From the NCBI RefSeq assembly GCF_019795105.1, contig NZ_JAIMFO010000004.1, forward strand, positions 186,001 to 250,000: DNA of 64,000 nt, given 5' to 3'. A program made the position numbers and the translations under genes. Of the stretch, positions 53,582 to 62,760 are shown one piece after another. Position 1 is the first letter of the stretch; every line of letters begins with the position of its first letter. This DNA comes from Collinsella ureilytica. GTDB taxonomy: Bacteria; Actinomycetota; Coriobacteriia; Coriobacteriales; Coriobacteriaceae. The notes beneath the pieces were generated by a model. The model was given only the letters and a program-made list of their open reading frames with translations. It was not told the DNA's origin and ran no database searches.

Positions 53582-54751
53582 TCAAAATGCAAGACGTTCA
53601 ACATCTTTGGCGATCATATATTCTTCGTCGGTAGGAATAACCATAACCGTTACAGCAGATCCAGCAGCTGAGATCACCCGCTCACCGCCAACCTCTGCGC
53701 GATTGCGCTCGCGATCAACGCGCACACCAAGCCACTCAAACGTCTGACAAAATGCCTGACGAATTGACCAGTCATTTTCACCAATACCTGCCGTAAAGGT
53801 AATGGTATCTACACCCGCCATGCTTGCAATCATAGCGGCGGCATGAGTCATTGCCTTATACGCAAACATATCAAAGGCCAACAGGCAGCGCTCATCTCCA
53901 GCCTTGGCTCCATTTCTAATATCGCGCGCGTCGCTTGAGATGCCAGAGACTGCCAAGAGGCCGGACTGCCTATTGAGCATATCGTCCACCTCGTCGTAGG
54001 TATAGCCGCCCTCACGCTGGAGATAGCACACCGTAGCTGGGTCAATGGAGCCTGAGCGCGTGCCCATCATCAATCCATCGAGGGGTGTAAGACCCATCGT
54101 GGTATCGCGACACTGTCCATCTTCGATCGCACAAAGCGAAGAGCCATTGCCCAAATGACACGAGAGGAGCCGGTGACAAGAGTCACCTAAAAGCGCCTTT
54201 GCACGCATCCACTCATACCGATGGCTGGTTCCGTGAGCCCCATATTTGCGAATGTGATATTTCTCGCATACTTCACGCGGCAACGGATAGGTTGATGCCA
54301 CCGCCGGCATACTCATATGGAAGGACGTATCAAAAACAGCGACGTTAGGAAGGCTCGGGAAACGCTCGCGGCAATACTCGATAATTGCTGCTTCACCATA
54401 ATTGTGCAGCGGTGCTAAAGGTGCTACCTCAAGAATCTTTCGCAACACCTCATCATCTACCAGCGCGGAGTCAGAAAAATGCCAGCCACCCTGCACGATC
54501 CGATGTCCGATTCCATCAATGGCAATATCGAGCTCTGAAAGATGGTCGAGCACCGTACGGATTGCTGAGCGATGATCGGGGAAGAGTGCCTCCTCTTCTA
54601 CCTTCGCCTCGCCTTGTACCGCGTGCCCAAAGATGCCACGATCAAGACCAATCCGCTCACAGTTGCCCTTTGCAAAGATCTCACGAGTACCCGCATCCAT
54701 CAGCTGGTACTTCAAGCTTGAACTGCCGGCGTTCACGACGAGTACGTTCAT
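53582..54751 (-). CDS. ackA: Acetate kinase, paralogue 1
   Basis: Makes ATP and acetate from acetyl phosphate. At 389 residues it is full length, with VLVVNAGSSSLKYQL at the N-terminus, the VFDTSFHMSMP and GAHGTSHRYEWMRA motifs, LGNGSSLCAIEDG, DTTMGLTPLDGLMMGTRSG and FTAGIGENDWSIR. AAGGAG precedes the ATG at 54749-54751 by 6 bases. A second, clearly related acetate kinase lies 421 bases upstream on the same strand. Both retain the motifs, so both could be active. Sequence divergence is large enough that the duplication is not recent. Confidence 0.95.
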   Translation of the reverse strand: MNVLVVNAGSSSLKYQLMDAGTREIFAKGNCERIGLDRGIFGHAVQGEAKVEEEALFPDHRSAIRTVLDHLSELDIAIDGIGHRIVQGGWHFSDSALVDDEVLRKILEVAPLAPLHNYGEAAIIEYCRERFPSLPNVAVFDTSFHMSMPAVASTYPLPREVCEKYHIRKYGAHGTSHRYEWMRAKALLGDSCHRLLSCHLGNGSSLCAIEDGQCRDTTMGLTPLDGLMMGTRSGSIDPATVCYLQREGGYTYDEVDDMLNRQSGLLAVSGISSDARDIRNGAKAGDERCLLAFDMFAYKAMTHAAAMIASMAGVDTITFTAGIGENDWSIRQAFCQTFEWLGVRVDRERNRAEVGGERVISAAGSAVTVMVIPTDEEYMIAKDVERLAF

Positions 54752-55007
54752 AGGTGCTCCTTTTCGGGGCTCACATGGCAATACGCGCTAACCCTTGGAT
54801 CGAGATGATGGACAGTACAGAGGCAAGAGCCTATCTTCTTCCAACAGTTGCCACCATTGGGGTGAACAAGTTGCTGGACAGCGCAGAAACGGTAGCCTAA
54901 CTTTCGCTCAAGTCCTACACCAATCTACTCACATAGTACGCAAAAGATACGGAAACCCGTTGCCCCTAGCTTGAGCACGCCAAAACACCGCAGATGTGCG
55001 CCCACAT

Positions 55008-55143
55008 AAGCGAGCCCGAAGAAGCACAGCTCGCTGCAGGCGCGTCCGCAGACGTGCAACCACAAGGACACAACCTCGCTGAGATATGAGCCGGACAGGC
55101 GCACCCGCAGAAGCGAGTCCGAAGAAGCGCAGCCCGCTGCGGA
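55008..55143. repeat. Repeated 33-bp units between the two acetate kinase genes
   Basis: AAGCGAGCCCGAAGAAGCAC (unit 55008-55040) recurs as AAGCGAGTCCGAAGAAGCGC (unit 55111-55143), about 30 of 33 bases the same, with weaker GCGAG/GCGTCCGCAG echoes between. The rest of the 421-base gap (54752-55172) shows no gene. Confidence 0.65.
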
Positions 55144-55172
55144 GCAAGACAGACCCAACGCTGCAGCCTCAT

Positions 55173-56351
55173 CTAGACGCTTTGAGACACAATCCGCTCT
55201 ACATCGTCAGCGATCATGCGCTCCTCATCGGTTGGGATCACATAGACCGCCACAGGAGAATCGGGGCGAGAAAGCTTCCAAGCACCATCTGCACGCAAGG
55301 CATTACGAGCATGATCAAGCTCAACGCCAGCCCAGGTCAGCCGATCACATACACCCGCGCGGAGGGCAGGAGCATGCTCACCAATACCAGCAGTAAATAC
55401 CAGGGTATCCATGCCGCCCATCGCGCAGGCCATCTCGGCCACCTTTGCAGCAATCTTATAGATGAACATATCGAAGGCGAGCGTGCAGTTAGGATCTCCC
55501 GCAGCAACACCCTCTTCAATATCGCGAACATCGTTTGTTGTACCAGAAACCGCAAGCAAGCCAGATTGACGATTCATCATGTCGTCAATCTCATCAAAGG
55601 TGTAACCACCCTCACGCTGCAGGTAAATGACGGTTGCTGGATCAATCGAGCCACACCGCGTACCCATCATCACGCCATCGAGCGGCGTTAAACCCATGGT
55701 GGTATCTACACAGGCACCGTGCTCAATGGCAGCAAGTGAAGCACCTGAACCAATATGGCAGACCACAACACGCTCAGCAGCGCCATGCTTCATCTCCGCT
55801 AAAGCACGGGAGATAAACCGATAGCTCGTACCGTGGGCACCGTATTTGCGAATATGTAAGCGATCGCACACCTCACGCGGCAGCGCATACGTGCGCGCAA
55901 CCTCAGGCATATTGAAATGAAAAGCCGTATCAAATACCGTCACATTGGGAAGGTCGGGATATGAACTCAGGCAATACTCAATAACATCTGCCTCAGGGTT
56001 GTTATGCAGTGGAGCGAGCGGAGCGACCTCGCGAATCTTTGCTAGGATATCCTCATCTACCAGTGCGGAATCTCCAAAATACCAGCCACCCTGAACGATC
56101 CGGTGGCCAATACCATCAATTGCAACCTGATGCTCCTCAAGATCGGCAAGCACGACCTCAATAGCACGCTTATGATCGGGGAACTCAACCTTATCGGTCA
56201 CCTTAGGCGAGCCCTGAGCTGTATGCGTAAAAGTACCGCCCGAAAAACCCACGCGTTCACATGAACCCTTCGCCAGAATCTCCCCGGTTTTTGTATCCAT
56301 GAGCTGGTATTTAAGAGTTGAGCTACCGGCATTTACAACGAGAACGTTCAT
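55173..56351 (-). CDS. ackA: Acetate kinase, paralogue 2
   Basis: A 392-residue full-length acetate kinase with VLVVNAGSSTLKYQL, VFDTAFHFNMPE, GAHGTSYRFI, DTTMGLTPLDGVMMGTRCG and FTAGIGEHAPALR. AAGGAG lies 5 bases before the ATG at 56351. The Cys in GTRCG replaces the Ser of the other copy, and the last third differs most. The pair may act at different fluxes or directions, or one may act on propionyl phosphate; sequence alone does not decide. Confidence 0.95.
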   Translation of the reverse strand: MNVLVVNAGSSTLKYQLMDTKTGEILAKGSCERVGFSGGTFTHTAQGSPKVTDKVEFPDHKRAIEVVLADLEEHQVAIDGIGHRIVQGGWYFGDSALVDEDILAKIREVAPLAPLHNNPEADVIEYCLSSYPDLPNVTVFDTAFHFNMPEVARTYALPREVCDRLHIRKYGAHGTSYRFISRALAEMKHGAAERVVVCHIGSGASLAAIEHGACVDTTMGLTPLDGVMMGTRCGSIDPATVIYLQREGGYTFDEIDDMMNRQSGLLAVSGTTNDVRDIEEGVAAGDPNCTLAFDMFIYKIAAKVAEMACAMGGMDTLVFTAGIGEHAPALRAGVCDRLTWAGVELDHARNALRADGAWKLSRPDSPVAVYVIPTDEERMIADDVERIVSQSV

Positions 56352-56413
56352 GGAACTCCTTCAACGGATTAATCAGACCACACCATCATACAACCAGTGA
56401 GCGAAAGATATGC

Positions 56414-56758
56414 TTAGACCAAGCCTTCACCCAAGGTCTTGCCGCCCAAGACATGCATATGAAAATGCATGACGGTCTGACCGGCATCAGCACCCTTATT
56501 GGTAATGACGCGATAACCCTCTGCAAGGCCTTTTGCCTTTGCAACCTCACGAATTGCCTCTGTCATAGCAGCCAAAACATGAGCTGGTACATCATCTGCA
56601 ATATCGTCGTAGTGACCCTTAGGAATGACGAGAGTATGAACAGGTGCCTGAGGGCTGAGATCGTCAAAGGCAATAACCTCATCATTTTCAAAAATCACCG
56701 TAGAGGGGATCTCGTGGCTGGCAATCTTACAGAAAATGCAATCGGGATCAGTCTTCAT
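56414..56758 (-). CDS. HIT-family nucleotide hydrolase (HinT-like)
   Basis: A 114-residue histidine-triad protein, likely an AMP-lysine/phosphoramidate hydrolase. CIFCKIASHEIPSTVIFEND has the zinc-type Cys pair, and the catalytic triad motif is HFHMHVLGG. The ATG at 56758 has GAAAGGAAG just upstream. It lies between ackA and the xse genes. Confidence 0.93.
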   Translation of the reverse strand: MKTDPDCIFCKIASHEIPSTVIFENDEVIAFDDLSPQAPVHTLVIPKGHYDDIADDVPAHVLAAMTEAIREVAKAKGLAEGYRVITNKGADAGQTVMHFHMHVLGGKTLGEGLV

Positions 56759-56809
56759 GATCTTCCTTTCTTAACCAAATCTGAAACAAGGTCGCAGCTT
56801 GGCCATCAA

Positions 56810-56968
56810 CTAGGACGATAGAACATCATCCTCATCCGCCGGCCAAGTAGTCTGACCAGCAGTTAGAACGACAGAACATCATCCTCATCTGCCGCCTGAG
56901 CAGACGAGCCATCCGCTAGAACGACAGGGAATCATCCTCATCTGCCGCCTGAGCAGGCTCCAAAACAT
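56810..56968 (-). repeat. 53-bp tandem triplication of the xseB 3' end
   Basis: The end of xseB, coding for AADEDDSLSF and its stop (TAG at 56916-56918), is repeated downstream with stops at 56863 (TAA) and 56810 (TAG). The period is exactly 53 bases, not a multiple of three. The downstream copies could encode AADEDDVLSF and PADEDDVLSS, so each copy kept the same C-terminal codons and a stop. Confidence 0.9.
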
Positions 56969-57200
56969 CTGCCCCATCAACATCTTTCACCAACACAGAC
57001 ACCTTCTGTTCAGCATCTGCCAGACGCTCGCGCAAGCTCTTGAGCAGCTCAACACCGCGCGAATAGCCCTCGAGCGACTCCTCAAGCTCCAGCTCGCCCG
57101 ATTCAAGGTTACGGATAATACGCTCGAGCTCTTGAGATGCCTCGCGATAGCTCATCTCATCAATCTTTTTCATATCGACCTGCGTTTCCTCTGTAGCCAT
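56916..57200 (-). CDS. xseB: Exonuclease VII small subunit
   Basis: A 94-residue helical subunit that assembles on XseA to degrade single-stranded DNA. MSYREASQELERIIRNLESG and LEESLEGYSRGVELLKSLRE are the diagnostic helices. I start at the ATG at 57198-57200 with AAAGGA 5 bases upstream. The acidic tail ends DEDDSLSF, and the DNA for this tail is repeated twice more downstream. The gene follows xseA closely and the two are co-transcribed. Confidence 0.95.
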   Translation of the reverse strand: MATEETQVDMKKIDEMSYREASQELERIIRNLESGELELEESLEGYSRGVELLKSLRERLADAEQKVSVLVKDVDGADVLEPAQAADEDDSLSF

Positions 57201-57214
57201 ACCAGTCCTTTCTA

Positions 57215-58591
57215 TCAAAACTCTCGTCTTATGACTTCGCTCACCGTGCCGAGCACCTCACCATCGGCCATGCGTACGCGCAAGGCAGCACCTGGCTCAA
57301 AAGCAGCAACCGAATCTGCCACCTTATCCTTGGTATACGCAATGGAATACCCCCGAGCTAAAACCTGCAAAGGAGACAGGGCATCAAGCTGGGCTGCTGC
57401 GGCAGCAAGCTCAGCTTTCGATAGGCTCAAAATACTTGACGCAAGACCACGCAAACGCGAAATAGCCAAAACAAGATCGTGCCCGCATGCACGCACCGAC
57501 GAGCCTCCAGCACGCGCCAAGCGCTCAGCTGTTTGTTCGAGCTCAGCTACTCGCCGCTCAACGGCAGCTCCTGGGCTTGCGAGCACCGGACGAGCTGCTT
57601 GTGCCTCCAGACGCATGCGCTCACGCGCAACTAAGCCCTGCATTGCTCGAGCAAGACAAGTACGTGCCGCCTCAGTATCTTGCACGCCTGTCGCTACAGA
57701 AAGAGACAAGGTGCGAGCCAGGCGCTCAGCTCTGGTTTCCAAAACGGTAGCGAGGTCTTCTTTTGCAGGAGCCACCGACTCTGCAGCTGCCGTTGGCGTA
57801 GAGGCGCGACGATCGCTTACCATGTCACAAATTGAGGTATCCGGCTCATGCCCAATGCCTGTAACTACCGGAATGGGAGATGCAGCCACCGCGCGCGCAA
57901 GCGCTTCGTCGTTAAAGGTCATGAGATCCTCAAACGAGCCGCCGCCGCGCACCAGCAAAATGCACTCAGGAGCAGGACGCAGAGCTGCTGCTCGCTCAAG
58001 CGCCTCAACAAGCTCTGCCGGAGCCCCCTCACCTTGAACCTTTGCTCCCACGCAAATAATCTCAACTAAGGGGTTTCGCCGCCGAAGTGTGCGCTTAACA
58101 TCGTCAATAACGGCACCAGATAGCGAGGTCACCACAGCTACGCGCATACAAAATGCCGGAATTGGACGCTTGCGAGCAACGTCCATCAAGCCCTCGCGGC
58201 GCAGCTTTTCTGCGAGCGCCGCAACCTGCTGGCGCAGCAAGCCCTCCCCTGCCAGTGCAAACGAACGGGCAACAAAGCTCATGCGCCCTGTTGGCCGGTA
58301 GAGGTCAAATGAACCCGTTAGATTAACCTGCAGGCCATCACGCAGGTCAAAGCTGCGTTTTGCATATGCGCCCTTCCAAATGATGCAATCCATAGCAGCT
58401 GCATCGTCTTTAATTTGAAAATAGCAGTGCCCACTGCGGGCATTGGGGCCACGAAAGCCTGTAACTTCACCCAAAACGGTAATCTGAGGGAGTGACCCAA
58501 TAGCATCAGCAGCAAGGGCAACCGCCTGCGAGACCGAAACCGAGTCAGCACCACTCGACTTCTGAGCCGTAGTTTGTTCCCATATGCTCAC
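57215..58591 (-). CDS. xseA: Exonuclease VII large subunit
   Basis: Catalytic subunit (458 residues) for bidirectional single-strand DNA degradation. The N-terminal OB fold carries ITVLGEVTGFRGPNARSGHCY and FQIKDDAAAMDCIIW. The catalytic core has VVTSLSGAVIDDVKRTL, the LLVRGGGSFEDLMTFNDEAL motif and PVVTGIGHEPDTSICD. A coiled coil and LQVLARGYSIAYT follow near the end. The start is a GTG at 58589-58591 with AAAGGGG 5 bases upstream. Confidence 0.95.
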   Translation of the reverse strand: MSIWEQTTAQKSSGADSVSVSQAVALAADAIGSLPQITVLGEVTGFRGPNARSGHCYFQIKDDAAAMDCIIWKGAYAKRSFDLRDGLQVNLTGSFDLYRPTGRMSFVARSFALAGEGLLRQQVAALAEKLRREGLMDVARKRPIPAFCMRVAVVTSLSGAVIDDVKRTLRRRNPLVEIICVGAKVQGEGAPAELVEALERAAALRPAPECILLVRGGGSFEDLMTFNDEALARAVAASPIPVVTGIGHEPDTSICDMVSDRRASTPTAAAESVAPAKEDLATVLETRAERLARTLSLSVATGVQDTEAARTCLARAMQGLVARERMRLEAQAARPVLASPGAAVERRVAELEQTAERLARAGGSSVRACGHDLVLAISRLRGLASSILSLSKAELAAAAAQLDALSPLQVLARGYSIAYTKDKVADSVAAFEPGAALRVRMADGEVLGTVSEVIRREF

Positions 58592-58768
58592 TCAAACCCC
58601 TTTCTATGCTTTTTCTCACCCAAAAGCATAACGCAGCACCCGGACAATACCGCAACGAGGGTAAGCAGATACTTTTTGAGCGTCCTGTATACACAGCTCA
58701 ACAGCCGACATGTAGGGGAAAGCAGACGTATCACATACGGCGAATGTAGAGAGATCGAGCACACCGAC

Positions 58769-58986
58769 TCACGTGCCCGGTACAATTCAGCGGCTCCGAG
58801 CACACAGGATAGACACTTCAGGATTCAGAAGCCCGGAACAAGCGAGCTTAAAACACACAGGCTCGGCACTTCAGGGTTCAGAAACCCAGAGCAAGCGAAC
58901 TCAAAACACGCCAGCTCACGCGCGCTGCACGATTTCAGAAGCCCTGAACACAAACAGACTCACGTGCCCGGTACGATCCAGCGGAT
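58769..58986. repeat. Nested direct repeats upstream of xseA
   Basis: ACTCACGTGCCCGGTACAAT at 58769 recurs as ACTCACGTGCCCGGTACGAT at 58960, bracketing three units that contain TTCAGAAGCCC-type cores at 58824, 58877 and 58934 (53- and 57-base spacing), with CAAGCGA and AAAACAC inside the first two. The gap 58592-59016 has no other feature I can support. Confidence 0.7.
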
Positions 58987-59016
58987 CAAGGCACTCAGCC
59001 TCAAGCACGTAACGCC

Positions 59017-59712
59017 TTAATCTCGCGAGCGATTACGACCGATCAGGTAGAGGAGCTGCAAAACGCTGGTAAGTGCTGCAGCAACATACGTGAGAGCTGC
59101 AGCGCGCAAGACCTCGCGAGCGCCAGCTGCGTTGGCAGGACTCATGCCCGAGGCATCAATATAGGCAATGGCGCGGCGGCTTGCATCAATCTCAACTGGA
59201 AGTGTTACCAGATGAAAAAGAACCGAAAAGGCAAAGAGGACAATCGCTGCCGTAGTTAAGCCAGAAAGATTGAGCCACATACCACCCAGCAGCACATAAA
59301 ACCAGATGCTCTGTGTGAAATTTACCGCCGGAACCAAGGCCGTGCGTATGCGCATCATGGCAAAACCCTGAGCATGCTGAACGGCATGGCCCGCCTCGTG
59401 GCAGGCAACGGCTACACTTGCAACCGATCCGCCTGCTCGATTCTCTTCAGAGAGATACAAATTCTTATCCTGCGGATCGTAATGGTCGGTTAACGATCCT
59501 GCTACTGGCTTAATCCCAACCTGGCCACAGCCAAATTCATCCAACATACGCCGGGCAACCTGCGAGCCACTTGCACCATCAGACTCCACAGCAGACCACC
59601 TGCGGTACGTGGTTTTAATATAGCTCTGAGCAGCAGTTCCGATAGAAATTGACGCTACAACAAGCAGCAAATAAAACGGGTCAGTGTGATACCAAAAACC
59701 ATAACCAAACAC
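59017..59712 (-). CDS. Membrane zinc metallopeptidase, YugP type
   Basis: A 231-residue protein with an N-terminal membrane helix, a catalytic segment with the zinc motif HEAGH in VAVACHEAGHAVQHAQGF, and two or three membrane helices after it. The DHYDPQDKNLYLSEEN stretch before the zinc site and LPVEIDASRRAI after it are typical of the YugP/Zn_peptidase_2 family. The natural substrate is unknown. Confidence 0.92.
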   Translation of the reverse strand: MFGYGFWYHTDPFYLLLVVASISIGTAAQSYIKTTYRRWSAVESDGASGSQVARRMLDEFGCGQVGIKPVAGSLTDHYDPQDKNLYLSEENRAGGSVASVAVACHEAGHAVQHAQGFAMMRIRTALVPAVNFTQSIWFYVLLGGMWLNLSGLTTAAIVLFAFSVLFHLVTLPVEIDASRRAIAYIDASGMSPANAAGAREVLRAAALTYVAAALTSVLQLLYLIGRNRSRD

Positions 59713-59767
59713 GGGAACCTCCCTTTATGCAAGCGCGGCAAACCGCTTCAAAATCACTTTACCAAGG

Positions 59768-60901
59768 CTATAACAGTTCCAGATGGCCATCTTTAACCGT
59801 AAGGCCCATATTGCCGGCAAGCAGATCGTCAATCATAGGACCTACCAGCTCAAAGCGCCAGCTATCACGCAGGGGGCTCTGGTCTGGATGCTCAATATAG
59901 GCAAGCAAATCATCGCGGGAAGCAATGAGTTGAGCCGCAACGCCTGAGCGCTCAGAAACCAGCCGAATGAGCGCATACATCAAGTCCACAACACTCTCAA
60001 GCTCGGGAGACACCGTATGGCGCGAACGGGTCTGCGCAGGTAGATCTTCTGAAGGACATACCTGGCCTCGCTGAATTGCTCTCAAAAGCTCCGCCACAGC
60101 GGTTGTGGAAAGATTATTCGTACCACGCACCCGCTTTAACTCGTCAAAGGTCTCGGGTGCGCGCTTGGCAACAGCCACCAATACCTCATCTGACATAAGC
60201 CACTTGCGCGGAATATCCCGACGGCTCGCCTCATACTCGCGCCATGCAGCGAGCTCACGCGCAATAGCTTGCTGGCGACGCGTGAGCGCAGATACGCGCT
60301 TGACCCGCAAATACGCCCGACGTGGATCAACCACATAATGATCAAGCCGAGCGAGCGGAGCAGTTTCTGCCGCTACCCACTCAGCGCGACCGGTCTCAGC
60401 AAGACGTTTCGCAATCTTTTTATATGCTTGGATCAGGTAGTACACGTCATCTATGGCATAGGCCTTTTGGCGCTCCGTGAGCGGACGGCGAGCCCAATCA
60501 GTCAGCGACTCACTTTTTGGCAGCACAACCTTGCAAAAGGTGTGCACAAGCGAAGAGTATGAGATCTGCTGGCGAGACCCTAAAAAGGCAGCGGCGATCT
60601 GTGTATCAAAAATTGGAGCTGGCAAAACGCCCAGGGCATGATGCAGAACTTCCATATCCTGAGCACAGGCATGAAAGACCTTTGTAGTTGAGTGATCCTC
60701 TAAGAGCTCTGCCAGCGGACTCATATCTTGAAATGCAAATGGATCAATGAGCACCGACTCTTCCTCAGTTCCAATCTGAACGAGGCAGAGACGCGGATGA
60801 TATGAATTCTCTCGGATGAACTCGGTATCAATCGCTACGGCATCATGGGTGCGGGCTCGCTCGCAGACCTTTGCAAGTTCGGGAAATGTGGAAATCAACA
60901 T
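59768..60901 (-). CDS. rnd: Ribonuclease D
   Basis: DEDD-type 3'-5' exoribonuclease for tRNA 3' processing, 377 residues. The three exonuclease motifs are visible: AIDTEFIRENSYHPRLCLVQIG (Exo I), KVFHACAQDMEVL (Exo II) and YAIDDVYYLIQAYKKI (Exo III with Tyr). An HRDC-like helical domain (VAVAKRAPETFDELKRVRG) follows, then a second helical part. The ATG at 60901 has AAGGTGAG just before it. Divergent from the lipid-kinase-like gene. Confidence 0.94.
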   Translation of the reverse strand: MLISTFPELAKVCERARTHDAVAIDTEFIRENSYHPRLCLVQIGTEEESVLIDPFAFQDMSPLAELLEDHSTTKVFHACAQDMEVLHHALGVLPAPIFDTQIAAAFLGSRQQISYSSLVHTFCKVVLPKSESLTDWARRPLTERQKAYAIDDVYYLIQAYKKIAKRLAETGRAEWVAAETAPLARLDHYVVDPRRAYLRVKRVSALTRRQQAIARELAAWREYEASRRDIPRKWLMSDEVLVAVAKRAPETFDELKRVRGTNNLSTTAVAELLRAIQRGQVCPSEDLPAQTRSRHTVSPELESVVDLMYALIRLVSERSGVAAQLIASRDDLLAYIEHPDQSPLRDSWRFELVGPMIDDLLAGNMGLTVKDGHLELL

Positions 60902-60996
60902 ATCTCACCTTGGAGATGCGAGTTAGAACAACTCGCGGTAGGGTATGGAGACGGATACCACTATACTCGGCTCGTCATCGGATAGGAATTACAACC

Positions 60997-61926
60997 ATGC
61001 GTTGCCTCATCATCCACAATCTTGCGTCTGGTCCTGGATCAGATGAGATTTTCACCTTTGCTCACGCGCTGTCTGAAGCCGGAGATGAAGTGATCTTTCG
61101 GTTTTTAGGGCCTGGGCTCGAAGCAGCCGAAGCAACACGTGATGCCTGCAGTTTTGACCGAGTTGTTGTCTCGGGAGGAGACGGTACGGTATCGAGTGTG
61201 CTCGATTACCTCAGATTCACCGGCATTCCGGTTCTTGTTTTTCCTTCAGGAACTGCCAATCTCTTTTTTAACAATATTGGAAACGCGCCAGAAGCTGCCG
61301 CACTCGCTCAAGCCTGCCGCGCAGGACGAACTGCCACGGTAGACATGGGCGAGCTGACCTGGGTTGACGATGAAGGGAATCATCAGCGCCACGGCTTTAT
61401 TATCATCGCAGGTACTGGCTATGATGCAGCCATTATGCGCCGAGCAGAAGAGACCCATGGCGAGATGGGCGAGATTGCCTATATGCTTGCAGCCCTCACC
61501 GAGATAGCTCCGCAGCGTGCTCACTTTGTTATTGAGCACGATGGCAAGGTAGATGAGCTGGAAGGCATTGGCTGCATGGTGGGAAATACTGCTCTTCTGC
61601 AAAATGAAATCAATCTCTTCCCTGATTGTCGCATGGATGATGGCCTCATAGATATTGCGGTAATTGATTCTGGCCCTATTGGACTCTTACCAACCGTTAT
61701 TGCTGGAGTCCTTGATCCTGCAGGAACCGGCCTTGGACGGCCGCAGTTTACCTTCTTCCAGGCAAAAGAGGCAAAAATTACCGCCACGCCTTCGCTTGGC
61801 ATGGAGTTTGACGGAGAACTCATTGAGGGAAAACCAGGCTCGTTTACCGCTCATGCTATTCCACGCTGCCTTACGCTCATCATCGATGAGTTCTCGCCGC
61901 TCAATCACTCAGAAGCTGCTCACTAG
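60997..61926 (+). CDS. Diacylglycerol kinase-like lipid kinase (YegS/DgkB family)
   Basis: A 309-residue protein of the DAGK catalytic family. CLIIHNLASGPGSDEIF starts it, the nucleotide site is VVSGGDGTVSSVLDYL, and FPSGTANLFFNNIG is the conserved second motif; the C-terminal half forms the beta sandwich with GLGRPQFTFFQAKEA and a MEFDGELIEG end. Likely phosphorylates diacylglycerol or a related lipid at the membrane. I use the ATG at 60997; upstream in-frame codons overlap the divergent RNase D gene start. Confidence 0.88.
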   Translation: MRCLIIHNLASGPGSDEIFTFAHALSEAGDEVIFRFLGPGLEAAEATRDACSFDRVVVSGGDGTVSSVLDYLRFTGIPVLVFPSGTANLFFNNIGNAPEAAALAQACRAGRTATVDMGELTWVDDEGNHQRHGFIIIAGTGYDAAIMRRAEETHGEMGEIAYMLAALTEIAPQRAHFVIEHDGKVDELEGIGCMVGNTALLQNEINLFPDCRMDDGLIDIAVIDSGPIGLLPTVIAGVLDPAGTGLGRPQFTFFQAKEAKITATPSLGMEFDGELIEGKPGSFTAHAIPRCLTLIIDEFSPLNHSEAAH

Positions 61927-62013
61927 GGATGCACGCCCAGAAAGGCATACTCAAAGCGATCGAGGAGCAAGCGCGTCGTGTGCGTGCGGGAGCAAGCGTG
62001 TCGTACACGCACA

Positions 62014-62760
62014 CTAGAAAAAGGCACCGAGCACCAAGAGCAGGACTGAGGCGGCCAGAGCTACATAATCGATCAGCATAAATGGGTAACGCTTATAGCT
62101 GCTCGCGCGCGTCCGTAAATAGAAGCCACGCTGTTCGGCGGCAAGTGCCGTGGAATCGGTCTTTCCTACTGAGGTAATAAGTAAAGGGATGCACAGCGGC
62201 AGCATCAATTTGAGCTTGCGCAGGGGATTTTTGGTATCAAAGGCCACGCCGCGTGCAGTCTGTGCCTCCATAATGGCATCCATCTCGCGCGAGAAAACCG
62301 GCACAAAACGCAGAGCCGTGGTAAAGGTAAACGCGTAGCGATACGGTATATGCAGATGCTCAACACAGGCATTCGCGAGATCCGTAAGCTTGGTCACAGC
62401 AAGGATCAGCACCAGCGGCAAGGCCACACCGATAAGACGAAGACACGCCTTAGTGCCGGTGATCAGGCCGGTATCGGTAATCGTCCAAAAAATCGGCTTG
62501 CCAGTTCTGACTAACACAAGTTGCACGACAAGCATAAGAACTGCAAGTGGAGCAATGATCTTGAGCAGGCCGATGATTTGATGGCTCACACCAGCATAGG
62601 CAGCAAGCGCACACGTGAGCGCCAAAAGCCCTAAAAGCATGGGATAGGTTGAGCTCAAAAGAGTTGCCACAATAATGCCTGCGGCGAGCGCAAGCTTAGC
62701 TACGGGATTTAAGCGATGTAGCACGGTCGTGCCTGGCTTAAAGTCAATGACATCAACCAC
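62014..62760 (-). CDS. ecfT: Energy-coupling factor transporter transmembrane protein
   Basis: A 248-residue CbiQ/EcfT-family membrane protein with about five or six helices. The cytoplasmic coupling motifs AQTARGVAFDT and LAAEQRGFYL (Ala-Arg-Gly-type helices that touch the ATPases) are present. EcfT links the ATPase pair to vitamin- or metal-binding S components encoded elsewhere. Its start overlaps the EcfA stop by 8 bases, so they are one operon. No S component is visible in the window. Confidence 0.92.
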   Translation of the reverse strand: MVDVIDFKPGTTVLHRLNPVAKLALAAGIIVATLLSSTYPMLLGLLALTCALAAYAGVSHQIIGLLKIIAPLAVLMLVVQLVLVRTGKPIFWTITDTGLITGTKACLRLIGVALPLVLILAVTKLTDLANACVEHLHIPYRYAFTFTTALRFVPVFSREMDAIMEAQTARGVAFDTKNPLRKLKLMLPLCIPLLITSVGKTDSTALAAEQRGFYLRTRASSYKRYPFMLIDYVALAASVLLLVLGAFF

